Source: Distichodus sexfasciatus (lineage: Eukaryota > Chordata > Actinopteri > Characiformes > Distichodontidae). From it: a stretch of DNA of 64,000 nucleotides. Made by a program: the position numbers and the translations under genes. The notes under the pieces are model-generated. The model was given only the letters and a program-made list of their open reading frames with translations. It made no database searches and was not told where the DNA came from. Below, piece after piece: positions 24,189-36,793 of this stretch (positions within the stretch are counted from its first letter, which is position 1; every line of letters starts with the position of its first letter). The stretch spans positions 3,443,343-3,507,342 of the forward strand of contig JAVGVS010000008.1 of the NCBI GenBank assembly GCA_032718565.1. The letters are read 5' to 3'.

Positions 24189-25469
24189 TAGCGTTAATTT
24201 CACAGCTTGGCTGGATTGCTCAGTAAGGTGGAAGGACGGAACATTCCAGACTTGTTGTTCGTCCAGTGCTTCGTGATCACTTTCTGCCTCCTGGGACATG
24301 CCGACGCTTCTTATTTGTTGGTCAAACTCATGGCAGTGGGTCAAACATGGGTTACTTGTTAATAGCACTTTGCTTCTTAATGTTACAGAGAAAAACGGTA
24401 AGTGTAGACGTTCCCTCACCCACGCCTGGAGTTCCAAGTACGATCTGGAGGTCATCTTCTGTGCAAAGCATATACATAAAAACATGCATTATGTAGAAGG
24501 AGAAAATCTGCTCCTGCTCCCGTGACTCTTAGCTGGAGAAGGTCAGCTGGAGGAGCTTTTAAGGAGATGGCAATGAACTTAACCTCCTGGAGACGAGCTT
24601 TTATCCTCCTCTGTGTGGGGACTTGGGTTCTTCCATTCACTGTTAAACTGTGGTATTGAAAGTGAGGTCTGTTTTAAAAGGGTCAGCTTTCCAGAGTCCT
24701 TCCCCTACGAGTCAGTGTCATACAACATGAGCGCTAACGCGGTCACCAAGGTTCACAAGCACTGCAATAACCAGTCTGATGCTGAAGGGATTTCAGTCTT
24801 TGATCTATGTGCTGCTACTGATATGATGATGATGAAGCAGTGCATCTCTAATGCAGACAAAAGGTAAACAATACAGGACCATAAGCACGGCTGCAGACTT
24901 GCACATTTTAGGCCTGCAGTGTATATTTCTTCCAGATTCATAACATACACTTATTGCAGACATTATATAAATATACAACAGCAGTGTAGCATCCTAATTG
25001 GCAGCAGTGCTCTTGGTGTAATAAACGACCCCCTATTAGTTAATAAAACCTCTAAGACGGCCGGTAAATCATTTCAACGCTGAATTATATTCTGTGCTAT
25101 AATTTAAGAAGCTATGCTTATTACTTTTACAATGATGATAATCCACCACATTAAAGATGGATAAAGATTGTTTGCTCTGTGCCACGGATTGGTGGATTTT
25201 TTTTTGGTCTTCAGAGGCTGGTTGTTTTCTCTTGCTAGTGAAATGGGGGAAAGCATAAGAGCCCACAAACTGCTGAGTCAAAGATTTTCCCTCCAACAGT
25301 ACATTTTCCCTCTTAGTACATGCAATATTTACATGGATGATCAAATAGTTTTTGTTAAGAGGTCTGTTAACCATAATGTGCAGAAAGCAATATAGCAACA
25401 TCATCTAATATTTTTACTCACACGTCACTGGTTGTTTCGCTCTTATAATTGCATTATCCTGGAGATAAA

Positions 25470-25631
25470 GGTCCCGCAGAGGTACTAAACATGGTACCGT
25501 ACCCAAGTTCTGCTCCCCGGGCGCTGCCATTTCAGTTGCCTACTGGTGCTTCACAGATGGGTCAAATGCAGAGGTCATCTTTTGTTGTGGTGTGTTGTGT
25601 TCTTTTTATAGTGACAATCATTCGCTTTCAC
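25470..25631 (+). repeat. SINE family A, 5'-truncated copy
   Basis: Shares the 3' body of family A: GGTACCGTACCCAAG, TTGCCTACTGGTGCTTCACAG, ATGGGTCAAATGCAGAGGTC, then a TTGTGGTGTG..GTGACAATCATTC tail. The tRNA-like head seen in the copy at 42743 is absent. Confidence 0.65.
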
Positions 25632-26057
25632 CTTAAATAAAAAAGAGATAATAATTTCTAAGACTCTGTGCAAGTATTTTCATTTTTATATTTAGTTAAA
25701 TTTGTGCTTTGCAGTTAAAAACATTTCGACAAATCAGCCATGACTTGACAGTCCAGACCTAGTAAATCTACTACAAATCCAGTTAACCAATTTATTGTAG
25801 TTTTGTTTTGCACACGATCCCTGCAGATCCTAGTGCTTTTAAATTAGGAGCGCATGGTGGAATGCAGCAGAAGAAGTGGATTTTAAAAATAGAATTTTCT
25901 GAGAAAGCTTTGGTGTTGTAACATGGCATCTTCCTCTACCATTATATTCGGGGGTCGCCCCGCTCCGCTCCGCCCCGCCCCCAGCGGCACCTCCCGCCCC
26001 ACCTTGAAGATCGTCGGAAAATAAGTTGCATCAACCACCTGAAAAGCAGACATAAAT

Positions 26058-26696
26058 ATGTGACCCTCCACGGCAAAACCAGTCGCTTGTCGCAAATTCT
26101 GCTACGAGTTATTATGAAAGGGCATAAATCAAGCTTCAAAACGATACCTATATCGGCTGAATCGGACGACATATGACTGAGATATCAACATTCAAAGGAG
26201 TCGGGTTTCTCCTGTCACGCCAAGTGAGAAACGGAGAAATCTGCCTTTGAAGTTGACTATCGCCGTAGCACTCACAGACGCTTGGTGCGGTCCGGCTATG
26301 TTTGTATTCACGGTAGCCTCGCTGCATTCACAGCCACACGGATAGCCTACCTCGTTCGGTTAACTTCTGAACTGGAGGCGAAAGATGGATTCTGGAAATA
26401 TCTTCCGCTAGTCAACCTGTGGATTTACCGTAAATAATATTAGTAGAGCGGTCAAAACAGAAACTTTTAACATTCTGCTGGAATTGAATTCCTCACCTCA
26501 AGAAAGTCACGTTTTTAGGATGGAAAGGGTAAGTTTTTCAGCCAAATTTATTCACAACAGTACAGTATAGACCTTCCACTGTTTCAAAACACTAAAAACA
26601 AAAAATCCAAAATTTTACCCCACGCAACATAAACGGTCGTTTTTCTCGGAAACCTCCGTTGCGACAAGCGACTGGTTTTGTCGTGGAGGGTCACAT
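26058..26696 (-). mobile_element. TIR MITE family C, copy 2
   Basis: A 639-bp element with near-perfect terminal inverted repeats of about 36 bases. The left begins ATGTGACCCTCCACGGCAAA and the right is its complement ending GGGTCACAT. The internal sequence runs in the opposite direction to the other three copies, so it is placed on the minus strand. Flanks are AT on both sides, consistent with a 2-base target duplication or with A/T belonging to the element. No coding frame. Confidence 0.8.
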
Positions 26697-28223
26697 ATCT
26701 GCGACTTCCCATATCAAGAGGCTCTGAAAAGATACACTGCGGTGACAAAAGTTGCACGCTTTGTGGATAATCGTCATAAAACGAACACCATGATTTCTTT
26801 AAGTGTTTGTGTCGGTGTCCATCTAACCCTCACCCAACCCCCGCCCTCCCAAACCTGTAAAGCTAGGGGGAGCACTGATATATACGTACCTGCTGTCAGA
26901 TGAATTTCGGAAAAAGAAAGTTGATTACGCATGTTGTCATGTTTCTAATCATATGGTGTCTGAAGGATATTCAGGGCCTAAGTTTAATACTGCTGACCCG
27001 CGGGCCGGCGCTTTATTTCACTAACGGGCGGTCGATATGTGGAAATTCCTCTATTGATCCCTGCGGAAGACGGAGCGCGTGGATCACCAGCTCGTGTTTA
27101 ACTATTCCCCACCTCTGAGCCGTAAATAATTTCCTTTTTAAGCAGGGGGATTAATGCAGGAAGGAGTTAAGTTTTGGCCGTGCCTCGCTTATGCATGCTA
27201 AGTGCAAGGACGTCTAGCGCATGCTAAGTTTGTGGGAGGTCTGTCTGGTTGAAGGGATGAGGAAGGTCAAGGTAATTTATTGCACAATATGGTGCTGCTA
27301 TTGATTAGACAGAGGAAAGGGCAAGCCCAACTGCTTTGCTAATAGCCGTATGAATGTTTCAGGCAGGCATCTCCACCTCAAAACAAGCCTGGGGTGGTGG
27401 GGGTGGTGGGGGTAACAGGCGGGACAATGCACTGAGGCCACGCACCGGACCTAATTTGATATTAACGTAGTCCGAGTTATACACTAGCAGGTTAATTCAT
27501 CAGTTATGTGCATTCGCTGGCCTTAATGCACGTAGCCCTGCTTACCTGAAAAGTCTTCTCGTTACTAGGAACCGGCGCGTATCTGGACTCTGCGCCGGCT
27601 TCGTCCTCTCGTTAATTACCGCTCGCAGCCGGATTTGATTTGCCATTTCCCCCTGTCCATCATGCACTTCCCCCCTCCATCTGATTTCCTTGGAGGAGCC
27701 GGCGTTTGCATGCTTTGGCCGGGGCCGAGGTGCTTATTGATCTCCCATCTGCTCGCGAGCGTGTGATCAGTGGAGAGTGATGGAGCCAGACGCCGCGGCT
27801 CCCCGCGGTCCCGTCCTGTGTGTGCAGATGGGCCCCGGCACTAGGAGGACACAGCGTACCGCACTAGCCCTCGTCCCGACGCCTTTACCGCAGCCGTTAC
27901 CGCCACCACCTTGGCCCACTACTGCCAGAAAGGTCACACAAACAGTGGGGAGATGGGGCACTTTGGTGTTTTAAATATTGTTTGATAACGCACAGGGACT
28001 CTGTTTGGCTTGGAGCTCCTTTAGGAGTTTCGAGGGAAAAAAATCTATAGATGACTTACTGCGTGGGTCTGACATTTATTAACTCCTCTGCAGTTGGGGA
28101 GCAAACCTGGGGACAGAGGGAAGTCTCACGCCTGTTTGTGCGAGCAAAAGGAAGTAGTTCAGGAGGGAGGGTTGTTTGAAATTATTCCATGAGGTACAGA
28201 CACACTCAAATAACATCATTTAG

Positions 28224-28330
28224 AGGTGTAACGATACATCGAACTACACCGATACCTCAATTCAATGATCAACAAGCTCACATCATCGATCAGAAATGAC
28301 AGCATTGATCAGACATCGTACATGTTGTAG
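28224..28330. repeat. Possible single end of a hAT-like element
   Basis: The phrase AGAGGTGTAACGATACATCG resembles terminal repeats of teleost hAT-type MITEs. No matching second end was found within about 1 kb, so this is a fragment at best. Confidence 0.3.
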
Positions 28331-28635
28331 CCAGGAATGTTATTTTGGTTAAAAGAAAGATTAATTTTTGAGTTTAATTGTGTTTTGTTATTTGATATGA
28401 ACGGAAGTGATGGTGTTCAATCAGCGTATGATATTGTCTAATATTGATTGCTGGTTCTTGAATTGAAGTAAATGGAAATCATACTATAGCAGACTTCATG
28501 ATGTCAAACAACATCAAATCATAGTCCATCTAATCAATATGTCATAATGTGATTTATAAACCCCACATCAGGACATTGTTGTGCCTGCACTAATAACTTA
28601 AGCTGTATGTAATACCTCACCTTGCATCTTTAATT

Positions 28636-29521
28636 TAGGGATGCACCGAAATGATTTTTTTGGCCGAAACCGAAAACCAAAAATGAGGAAACACTTCGGC
28701 CGAAAACCGAAACCGAAACACCGAAAGAAATTATTATACCAATTTTTTGTAATATTGCCGTTATGGCTGGGACTGTGTGTGCTTACCTCACTAAAGTCAA
28801 GCATTGCAATTGCGTAAATTAATATTTATGGTTCAAAGAATAAATCTGTTACAAAACTATGAAAATATTTATTTAGCATTCAAACAATGCACAATATAAA
28901 ATAAAATTTGAAATAAAATATTTTACTTGGCCCCACTCATGAATAGCCTAAAAGCAAAATAGCTGAAATATTGTACAATTAAATATCTTCTCTCATAAAA
29001 CAAGTGAATTCAAGTGCATTTTAATATTCTGAACGAAGTGCATTCAGAACAAGTGCTTTAAAAAGTGTTGAAAGATATAACAACATTCTCTGTAGGCCTA
29101 TAACAAAATAGTGTATTAAAACACTAAAATGAAAACTTTCTTGCCTTTTCAAAAACGTCCGCCACAGACGGAGTGGGTGTGCTCAAAGGGTCTTGCCTCT
29201 TCTGTGCTTCATACTCTGCATGGCGATCGGGATGTTTTGATTTTATATGATAAATTAATCCCGACGTTGAGAAAGTCTTTGTGGATGCACCCCCTCCAGA
29301 AATTTCGGCATTGGGCGCTTTACAAACGGCTTTCCGTGTGTCTTTCTTAGATATATCGAAATCCGCCCACACGGCAGACATGTTGACTCTAATCCAATCT
29401 GGCACGTGCGGGTTGCGGTTGTTGCTTGCGTCATCACTGTTTCGGTCGCGTTAATAAAAATGCATTTTCTGGCCATTTCCGGCCGAAATTTTTCGGTGGC
29501 CGAATACTCGGTGCATCCCTA
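28636..29521 (-). mobile_element. hAT DNA transposon, internally deleted, perfect 8-bp target duplication
   Basis: The 886-bp element starts TAGGGATGCACCGA and ends TCGGTGCATCCCTA. It is flanked by an exact 8-base direct repeat CTTTAATT (28628-28635 and 29522-29529), the hallmark of hAT insertion. Sub-terminal GGCCGAAAACCGAAA-type repeats occur at both ends, as in known hAT elements. The only coding part is a 5' transposase fragment on the minus strand (29124-29405). The rest of the transposase is deleted, so it is non-autonomous. The intact target duplication argues for a fairly recent insertion. Confidence 0.92.
29124..29405 (-). pseudogene. hAT transposase fragment with BED zinc finger
   Basis: A 93-residue frame inside the hAT element. 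Residues about 9-50 fit a BED zinc finger: SAVWADFDIS near the start, a single AVC, then a STKTFSTSGLIYHIKSKH block giving the H-x4-H pair (positions about 53 and 58). A BED finger normally has a C-x2-C pair. Here the second cysteine is replaced (CKAP), so zinc binding is probably lost. The frame ends soon after, without the RNase H-like catalytic core or dimerisation domain. In complete hAT elements this domain binds the transposon ends. It is a remnant, not a host gene. Confidence 0.75.
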
Positions 29522-30614
29522 CTTTAATTGCTTCCAGAACACGCAACTTAAGATAAATCTCCTAAAAACATACTCAAATGTATTTAACAGCACCGTCACA
29601 TAGAAATACAAGAAGTTTTTCAGTCATTCCATACTTTTTGGAAAAATTCTTAACTTTATCTTCAAAAAAGCTTTTCTCTGTCATACAGTACTGTATATAT
29701 TTTACAGTATTTTATGTGTTTAACATTTTATTTTATGATATATATTAGACTTGTTATTGGTTATTTACTGCTTGTTTTTACGCGGTGTAAGTCTGAATTC
29801 AACAGTTCAGAGTGATTTTTATAGGGAAAAAAGTTTTTTTGTCTGACGAAGACTCAGCTTGAGTTGAAACGTGTTGGCCTTTTTTTGGCACATCCATTAT
29901 AATAAAGGATTTTTAACATTATCATCAGAGTGCCTCAGATTTTCTTCTTGTCTTTTCTCCAAAATCTGATAGACCTGATGCCCACAACCAATAACCATGA
30001 AAGTCAAGTCACCTTTTTGCTACATCATTTAGATTTTGATAGAATTTTATTTACCTTATTGTTTTAGAATTATCAACGTAACTTTGAAAAAGACACGTGG
30101 AAACGACGTAATCTGAGGTATTACTGTATGCAGAGCTGGATAAGAGCCATTGTGTGTGTCTGTGAGTGCCAGCTTGGACTGCTAATGTTTACCATACACA
30201 CCAGTCAGCCATAGCACTGTGACCAGTGACAGGTGACGTGAATGACATTGATTTCCTCATTACAGCGTCACCTGGCAGTCAGTAGGATATATTAGACAGC
30301 ATGTAAACACTGATGTTTTGAAAGCAGAAACAATGGACAAGTGAAAGAATTTGTGTGACTTTGACATCCGTCAAACTGTGATGAGCAGACTTTTAGGTCT
30401 GAGGGTCTTCAAAACTGCAGGCTCACTGATGCATGATGGGTGCAAAGGCTGGCCATATTGACCAATCAAATAGAAGAGCTACTGTTGCTGTGTTGCTGTT
30501 GCTGTGTTAAGTGTTTATGCTGGTTCTGATTAGCTGTGCATTAGTTTGTTGCATAAGGGGCTGTGTAGCTGCAGACCTAATCAACATTATTCGGTCATAA
30601 TGGTATGGCTGCTC

Positions 30615-31401
30615 TAGGGCTGGGCGATATGGCATGTGTTTAAGCTATATCACGATACACGATATATATCTCAATACCTTTAAATTTCCTCTAAATCACT
30701 GTATAAATGATACATTTGGCCCAATTTTGCATAAAATGACACCAATTTAATGAATTTAGACAAAGTTTAACATAGTAAATGCTTTTATTTTAAACCAAAG
30801 TATAATATAGCAAACTTTATACTGGGGACTGACAAGTGGGAAAGGGGAGCCATTGATTGCGTGCTTATTGAACGTGTAAGACCTAACTATTAAATTATAA
30901 TTATAAGGTCGATAAACTATAACTTGCGTTTAACCTACCTGCCAGTAGGATTCGCAGGCAGAAACAGCCAATACCCCGCCCCCAAACAGCCAAAACCTGC
31001 CCCTTTCAAACCGCGCGCGTAGAAATCTCACTCAGGAAAAATACAGTTGTGCGTGCAATATTATCACAACCGCGCAGTCGATTCTTAATTTTGTGCTCTC
31101 GAGTTTCACATTTGCGCTCGCGACTTTGAAATTTACGCCCGTGGAACTTTTGCGGTAAGCCATTTTGTGCGATCTAGTTTTGGCATTGATGTGACGCCAT
31201 AGGCGGGAGAGCAAGCAGAGAAGCGAAACGCGAAAGCGGTACAAAACGCGCATGCGCTAGGAGTTTTCTGGATGGGCGAGCCGTCTGCTTTGACGGGACA
31301 GAAAAGCAAAACTCGAAAGCGAAGTACATGCTGTCTGTTTAACAATAACGTTAGGATTTATACTCGATGGTCACGATATAGTCATTTACTACATCGCCCG
31401 T
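30615..31401. mobile_element. Small TIR element (TAGGGCTGGGCGATAT type)
   Basis: The left end TAGGGCTGGGCGATATGG is a common terminal repeat of teleost hAT-like MITEs. The likely right end near 31380-31401 contains CTACATCGCCC, a diverged complement. In between are several CGCGCG-rich phrases and no convincing protein. A clean target duplication was not found, so ends are approximate. Confidence 0.55.
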
Positions 31402-32548
31402 GGAACAAGCCGAGATACATCGAGTATATTGCTAATGATACTGGCTAACTAGAAGAGCATCTGAAACAACTAATGTGGTTTTTATTTAAAACAGACCGTA
31501 TCGATATTGGCTAATATTCTGGTTAATGGATTTCTGAAAGTTGCTAAGTGACTAAGTTTTAAGACGAGTTTTCATTTTCATTCAGTTTCATTTTTTTAGT
31601 GCTGTAAGAGAACGTCGGTTGCAAACATTGCAGGAAAACCCCCCAAAGTGACAGCAGTTTCTCAGAGAGAGTACAAAGAAATGCTTCACACATTTTCCTT
31701 CGCCCTTTTTTTTTTTTTGAATGGCTCAACGTATTCCACATTGCAGCGCAAAACGTCATCTTCTCAATTTCTCGGCACACGAAGCTTTGACAGGATCCTG
31801 ACTTCTATCGAGCCCCGCGAGCGAAGGAGGAGAAAAGGCGAGGATTAGCGGCAGCGTGACATTTGAGTGGGTTATTCTTCCCTCGACTTAAAACATTGTG
31901 TAGCCGAGGCAGATTAAGCTCTGTCAAACATCGTTAGCGTTTCCCTTAGCCCACTTGCAACATGAATCTGTTTCTCTTGTACATTTTCCACTTGAGGAGA
32001 GAGGGTCAATACGGGGCTGGATGCAGGGCTCTCATGGCGCTGCAAAACAAAGGTGCTGCTTCAGAGAGCGTGTTCACTTAAAGGGCCGCTCCGCCCATAC
32101 GCGCTAATGATGCTCACAATGGTTGAAAGCTAATGGGGACTTTTGGAACAAGCCTCCAGACTCCAGAATCCCCGTAAGGTGCACTAGTAAAATCTGTGTG
32201 TGAGCTAGACGTGTGTGTGTGTGTGTGTGAGGAAGTAGTTAAGAAATTTATCCTTTTTTTTGCTTTTCTTCCTCAAATCAATGAAATCGAATGGAGGCAA
32301 GTGAGGACACAAGGCTGTGTTTTGGCAATTCTTATAGTACAGAACAAGCATCACAATATGACGTGTTTAACAAAACAGCAGCTTTGTTAAAAACTAATAC
32401 AGGTTGCATATTGATATTATAACCAGTTAACATTGTGAATGAACACATCGCTTATTATTAAAACATTCTTCTGTGCATGATAAATCAATTGTGCAGAATT
32501 CTACATTTTGGTGTCATTTATTTTTATAAATTAGTCATTTGTGTAAAG

Positions 32549-33275
32549 TAGAGCTGCAACTATCGATTCTTTTTGTAATCGTGTATGCTATCGATTTTCT
32601 TCAATCAAGTAATCAAGTAATCGGATAAATAATATTTTTTTAAAAAGACAATACATTTGTTTTTAGGCTTATTCTACTGTGTGAGTAGAAGTTAGCAATA
32701 CATGCTTTATGTTGTTGTATTTAGGATGCCCTGCACTACTCATAGTTTGATGTGTAAATGCTGACATAGTTATGAAATCAGCACATTTCTGATTAAAACT
32801 GACTCGGTTTTTTTTTTAGCTTTAGGTCAAATAATAGAACTGAAAGGACAATAAAAGAACATTGTTTTATTGCTGAGTTGCAGAGTTTTTATGATCTATT
32901 ATTGTTTATTTATTATCTATGGTGTAACATTCTAACACTTCTTTGTCCATTTGGTATCCATCAGAATATAGAAGAACATTTTTTTATAAATACATTTTCT
33001 TTATTTGTTCTTTCCTATTGATTAAACTGGTCATATTTTATACGGCCTACTCCTTCTGTCTTACAATATTTGGTGTTATTTTGTGCCAAAATTCTGAGCA
33101 AGCAGTGGAACGTTTGTGAGGAAAATCTCTTGTTTTTTCGCACTCAAGTCTCCTTGGGCTTGCACTGGACTCTGACTTCCTCGTTTATCAGTATTGGTAT
33201 CAGCGATGGCAGATGTAAGCATGAAAAACACTGGATATCAGCATCGGTCAATGATTCACTGATCGTGCATCCCTA
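32549..33275. mobile_element. Remnants of one or two hAT-like elements
   Basis: The left part begins TAGAGCTGCAACTATCGATT, a known kind of teleost MITE end. The right part ends GATCGTGCATCCCTA, a hAT-type end. The two ends do not match each other, so these are probably two truncated elements side by side. No transposase similarity is visible between them. Confidence 0.45.
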
Positions 33276-33564
33276 AGAAGAACTGATAGAGCATCACCAG
33301 AATTTCTGAACAAAGTGTGTGGGTTTACCTGTGTATATACCTGCACTTTACAGCTACCCATTAAATTCAGCACCATACGAGTTGGACTGCGTGATCAACT
33401 GGGCTCTCATCATTTGGAACCAGCTTAAGATTTCTTATTTATCACAGGCAGAGTTTTTCCTCAACTCTGCTGCTCCATACTTATTTGTTACCGGCTTGGA
33501 CAAGGCAAGATGTAAAGTGATAACGTCTGTTAAAAAACGTATACAAATAAAATTTATTTAACTG

Positions 33565-33842
33565 CGGGGCGGCACAGTGGTTAGCACTGCTGCCTCACAG
33601 CGAGAAGTCCTCGGCTCCCCTTTCCATGTGGAGTGTGCATGCTCTCCCCGTGTTTGCATGGGTTTCCTCCCACAGTCCTACAGTATGCAATATAGGTTAA
33701 CTGGCTGCACTAAATTGGCCCCGTAAAGTGTGAGTGAGAGTGTGATAGTGTGCATGTGTGTGCCCTCCGGTGTGTTGGCGCCTGTCCAGGGTTGGTCGCC
33801 TCCCTTGCGCCTATGAGTTCCCGGGATAGGCTCTGGTTCCCA
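33565..33842 (+). repeat. SINE family B, copy 1
   Basis: The tRNA-like head GGCGGCACAGTGGTTAGCAC and CCTCACAGCGAGAAG is followed by the body GTTTGCATGGGTTTCCTCC, CTAAATTGGCCCCGTAA, GTGTGTTGGCGCCTG and GGGATAGGCTCTGG. It lacks the TGAA-repeat tail of the copies at 39913 and 50484. This family is widespread in teleost genomes. Confidence 0.75.
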
Positions 33843-34849
33843 GATGTTCCCACATGTATTACGATATGTTGTTTCAGCAACTTATTGATTACAGCTTTAC
33901 AGGACACAAAGTTCAGGGTCTATGTTAATGTTTGAGAACCTTTGAGCTTCGCTGTCAGGGTCGGCAACCTCGTGTTCGAGGCCGAACGCCACTTTATCTG
34001 GAATCCGTGTTCTCAGAACAAACGTAGGCAGAATGCAGTTTTCCAGTCGGTCAAATGATTTGCAGTCACCTTGCTGCACAGAGGGATAGAAACCTCTTGT
34101 TTTGGCTCCGTCTCTCTGATCAGCGCGATTGCAGCGTTAGGGTTTGTTGTTCAGGCCACTGGGAGTTTCTCCGATTAATTAATAATGTAATGACTTCTTC
34201 TGTGGCAGATTTCCTACCGGGTGGTGCGCATTGTTTGTTCACAATCTGCAGTCCCCACGTGAGCGAACGTGGGGTCAATGCAAGCCGTCTTGTGGGTGCC
34301 ACCGGCGAAGGTGAAAGCAGACGTGTGAGATATTGTGAATGTTTTTTTTTTTGTTGTACGTGTGCGCTGGCCGTTTGATTTCCATATCGCACGATTCCTG
34401 CTGTTGGTCCCCAATCCCGAGCGCGTCTCATCTCTGCTGTGTCCTCGGAGCTACCGTGCCATTACCTCCCCTAGTTTACCTAAAGGATCTGGCTCAAGGA
34501 ATATATTGGCTTATCCACAGCACATTATGTGCAAATGGATGAGTAATGCAGCCCTTAACACGCAATATAACCCGAAGAGGTGTATTTTTATTGTTCCAAT
34601 ATGTAGCCCACGCTGTGCTTTAACTACATTTTATTAGGTGTGAAATTAAAGAATTAATAGGATGATGTCTGCCATTGCGTAAAGCGGGACATTTCATTTA
34701 GCCGGCGCTCTGCGGGGAGGAGGCATGTTGGAGGACGTCTACTTGCCCTTTTAACACCACATACCTCCGTCTGGAATGGGCTTTCATCCAGCCCACTGTG
34801 AGAATACGAAAAGACAAAAGGCTGGCGTGTTGTCACGTCGCCTGCGGGA
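33843..34849. other. Intron 1, no gene seen
   Basis: Mixed-composition sequence with moderate CpG and no recognised repeat. The frames here lack protein-family features. Confidence 0.4.
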
Positions 34850-35060
34850 CGCTAATTGAGGCGGCTTGGCGGCGGCGGCGGGGGCGGACAGGGGGTAAAA
34901 TGGAGAGAGGGGGAAACGCGACGTAAAAGATGATGTATGGCTATGAGGGGCGGCGGCGAGGAACGCCGAGGTTATTTACGACGAGCGGAGACGGGGATGG
35001 CGGAGGTGAGCGGCTTCTTGTGCGGGATGAAACGCAACACGCGCTTCTCTAATCGCAGGA
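34850..35060 (+). promoter_or_regulatory. GC-rich block with possible alternative dpyd first exon
   Basis: A compact GC/CpG-rich block contains GGCGGCGGCGGCGGGGGCGG (GC-box-like, about 34866-34887) and GGGGCGGCGGCGAGGAACGC. Near its end a start codon in good context (G at -3, G at +4) reads ATG GCG GAG at 34997-35005. A near-consensus donor GTGAGC follows directly. Splicing to exon 2 at 37363 would be in phase and give MAE joined to SILALNPR, a shorter alternative N-terminus. This is an inference from a start codon and donor placed together in a CpG-rich block. A developmental enhancer or chance is equally possible. Confidence 0.25.
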
Positions 35061-35156
35061 CGTACAAATGCTAACAGCAGCGATAGTAAAACGGTTCACA
35101 ATGTGCAGGAGGCCTGCAGACTTGTCGATTTATGCCACAACATCTGTCTATTCCCC

Positions 35157-35232
35157 CGTCTCACTCACTCACTCACTCACTCTCTTATTCCTGCACAACA
35201 TGTCTCACACTCTCTGTCTCTCTCTCTGTCTC

Positions 35233-35277
<45 letters not shown>

Positions 35278-35288
35278 GTCCCTCCTGC

Positions 35289-35342
<54 letters not shown>

Positions 35343-35640
35343 CTGCCTCTCTCTCTCTCACTCTCACCGGGTCTCCTGCCTTTCTGTCTGTCCTTCTTTC
35401 TTTTGTGCATCTCTGTCAACCCCTAATTTTTCCCTTTTTCTTTTATGTGTACCTCTTTGGTGTCCATCCTGTCTGTCTGCCTTATTGTCCTCCCTCCTCC
35501 TCCTCCTCCTCCTCCCTCCCCCCCAGCGCGTCTGTTGTCTCCCCTGTGCACCTGTCTGGATTTCCTGTCTGGTTCTTGGTGCGGTTTTTTGAGCAGCCTG
35601 TCTTTCTCACCCCTCCCCTTTTTTTTTCTCCCTCCTGCCC
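35157..35640. repeat. CT-rich low-complexity tract
   Basis: Several (CT)n runs (CACT units at 35160-35180, CTCTGT and CT dinucleotides to about 35340) with imperfect pyrimidine-rich sequence after. Serine/leucine-rich frames on one strand and arginine/glutamate-rich frames on the other are artefacts of this tract. Confidence 0.9.
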
Positions 35641-35684
35641 TCTGTGTTCTCCAGCGGCCCATGTGGATTGCCTCTTGTACATTC

Positions 35685-35715
35685 CCGTGTGTGTGTGTGT
35701 GTGTGTGTGTTAATG
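35685..35715. repeat. (GT)n microsatellite
   Basis: A GT run of about 24 bases. A second GT run is at about 35928-35948, followed by GA repeats to 35968. Confidence 0.85.
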
Positions 35716-36190
35716 CACCTACAGGGGCGAGCGGATGGATTACAGGAAGATTCATTTCCACGCCAGCCTGTGCGAGCTCGCGGCCCGGCCCTGAGTGGGC
35801 ACTCTGTTGATTGTAATGGCGGGTTACATGGCTCGCCTGTTTATTGTCAGGACGATGGGACATGCAGGCTGTTAACAGCCCATCTTGTCAGGAGTGTGCC
35901 CGAGATGGCTATGCTCTGTCTATGTGGTGTGTGTGTGTGTGTGTGTGAGAGAGACAGAGAGAGAGAGTGTGTACAGGGAGGAGGGGTTCCCTCAGGTGGT
36001 GCCCGGACAACGCAGAGAGGGGTTGAGAGAGTGATTACAAAAAACACTCATTCAGCTGATTCCTCTTCCCCCCTCTTCTAAATAGCGTGCCATCGCCTGG
36101 CACAGCGTCAGCCCTCGCTCACACCACTGGACCCCTGCATTACCACTTAGTTAAGAGGGGTTTTATTCTCAAAAACAACAGCCACTTTAA

Positions 36191-36793
36191 TAGAGATGCA
36201 CGATAAGGGAATTATTGGTATTCGACGTAGTGCAAAACATTTTAAGTCACTTTCCCCGTCATACGTGGTGCACCAAATGACACTCCATGTGCACTACCTA
36301 GTGCGTACAGAGCCGCTAAGCTACAACCTCGGCTATTTCATGAGATGCATACTATCACATAGAAAAGTATGATAAGAGCGCCTTACCTACCATACTATTA
36401 TGTAGCGCGGTTCGGGACGCCAGCTCACATTCGCTAAGTGAGGCAAACGCAATTTAGTTAAAAATTTAATGTTTCTTGCACATGCAGGCAAAGTTGAGCA
36501 CGTAAACGCGGTTTTGCTCGTGAACGCTTTCACGGCGTAAGCCCTGAATTTTTTTTACGCCAAAATAACGCCACATTTGGTGCACAAGGTGCGGGCCGCA
36601 TAAAATCCAACCTCGGCCTTTGGACATGCCTGGCACAAGCGCTACCTCTCGGACGACAATAAATGCATCATAAAATATCGGCTGAAATTATCAGGCAAAT
36701 CTAAGCATCAGTCTGACGCAGATGACTTAAAAAAAAAAAAACAACAACTATCGCCCGATTCGGATATGATTCCGATACTATCGTACATCCCCG
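36191..36793. mobile_element. hAT-like MITE with decayed target duplication
   Basis: The left end TAGAGATGCACGATAAGGG and the right end ATCGTACATCCCC are diverged complements of each other. The 8 bases outside each end (CACTTTAA at 36183-36190 and CCATTTAA at 36794-36801) agree at 6 of 8. There is no coding frame of note. The mismatches suggest an older insertion. Confidence 0.6.

Noticed and set aside
27777..27974. CpG-rich 65-codon frame in intron 1
   Set aside because: Proline/alanine-rich by composition, with no donor or acceptor arrangement that would fit dpyd and no known motif.
29817..29925. GACGAAGACTCAGCTTGAGT followed by TTGAAACGTGTTGG, which sounds like the 3' tail of a teleost retroelement
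   Set aside because: Only one short phrase fits. No neighbouring coding remnant or second copy in the window supports a family call.
33319..33561. An 80-codon frame ending in an AATAAA-like stretch
   Set aside because: No recognisable domain and no splice context. It ends at the start of a SINE and is probably repeat debris or chance.
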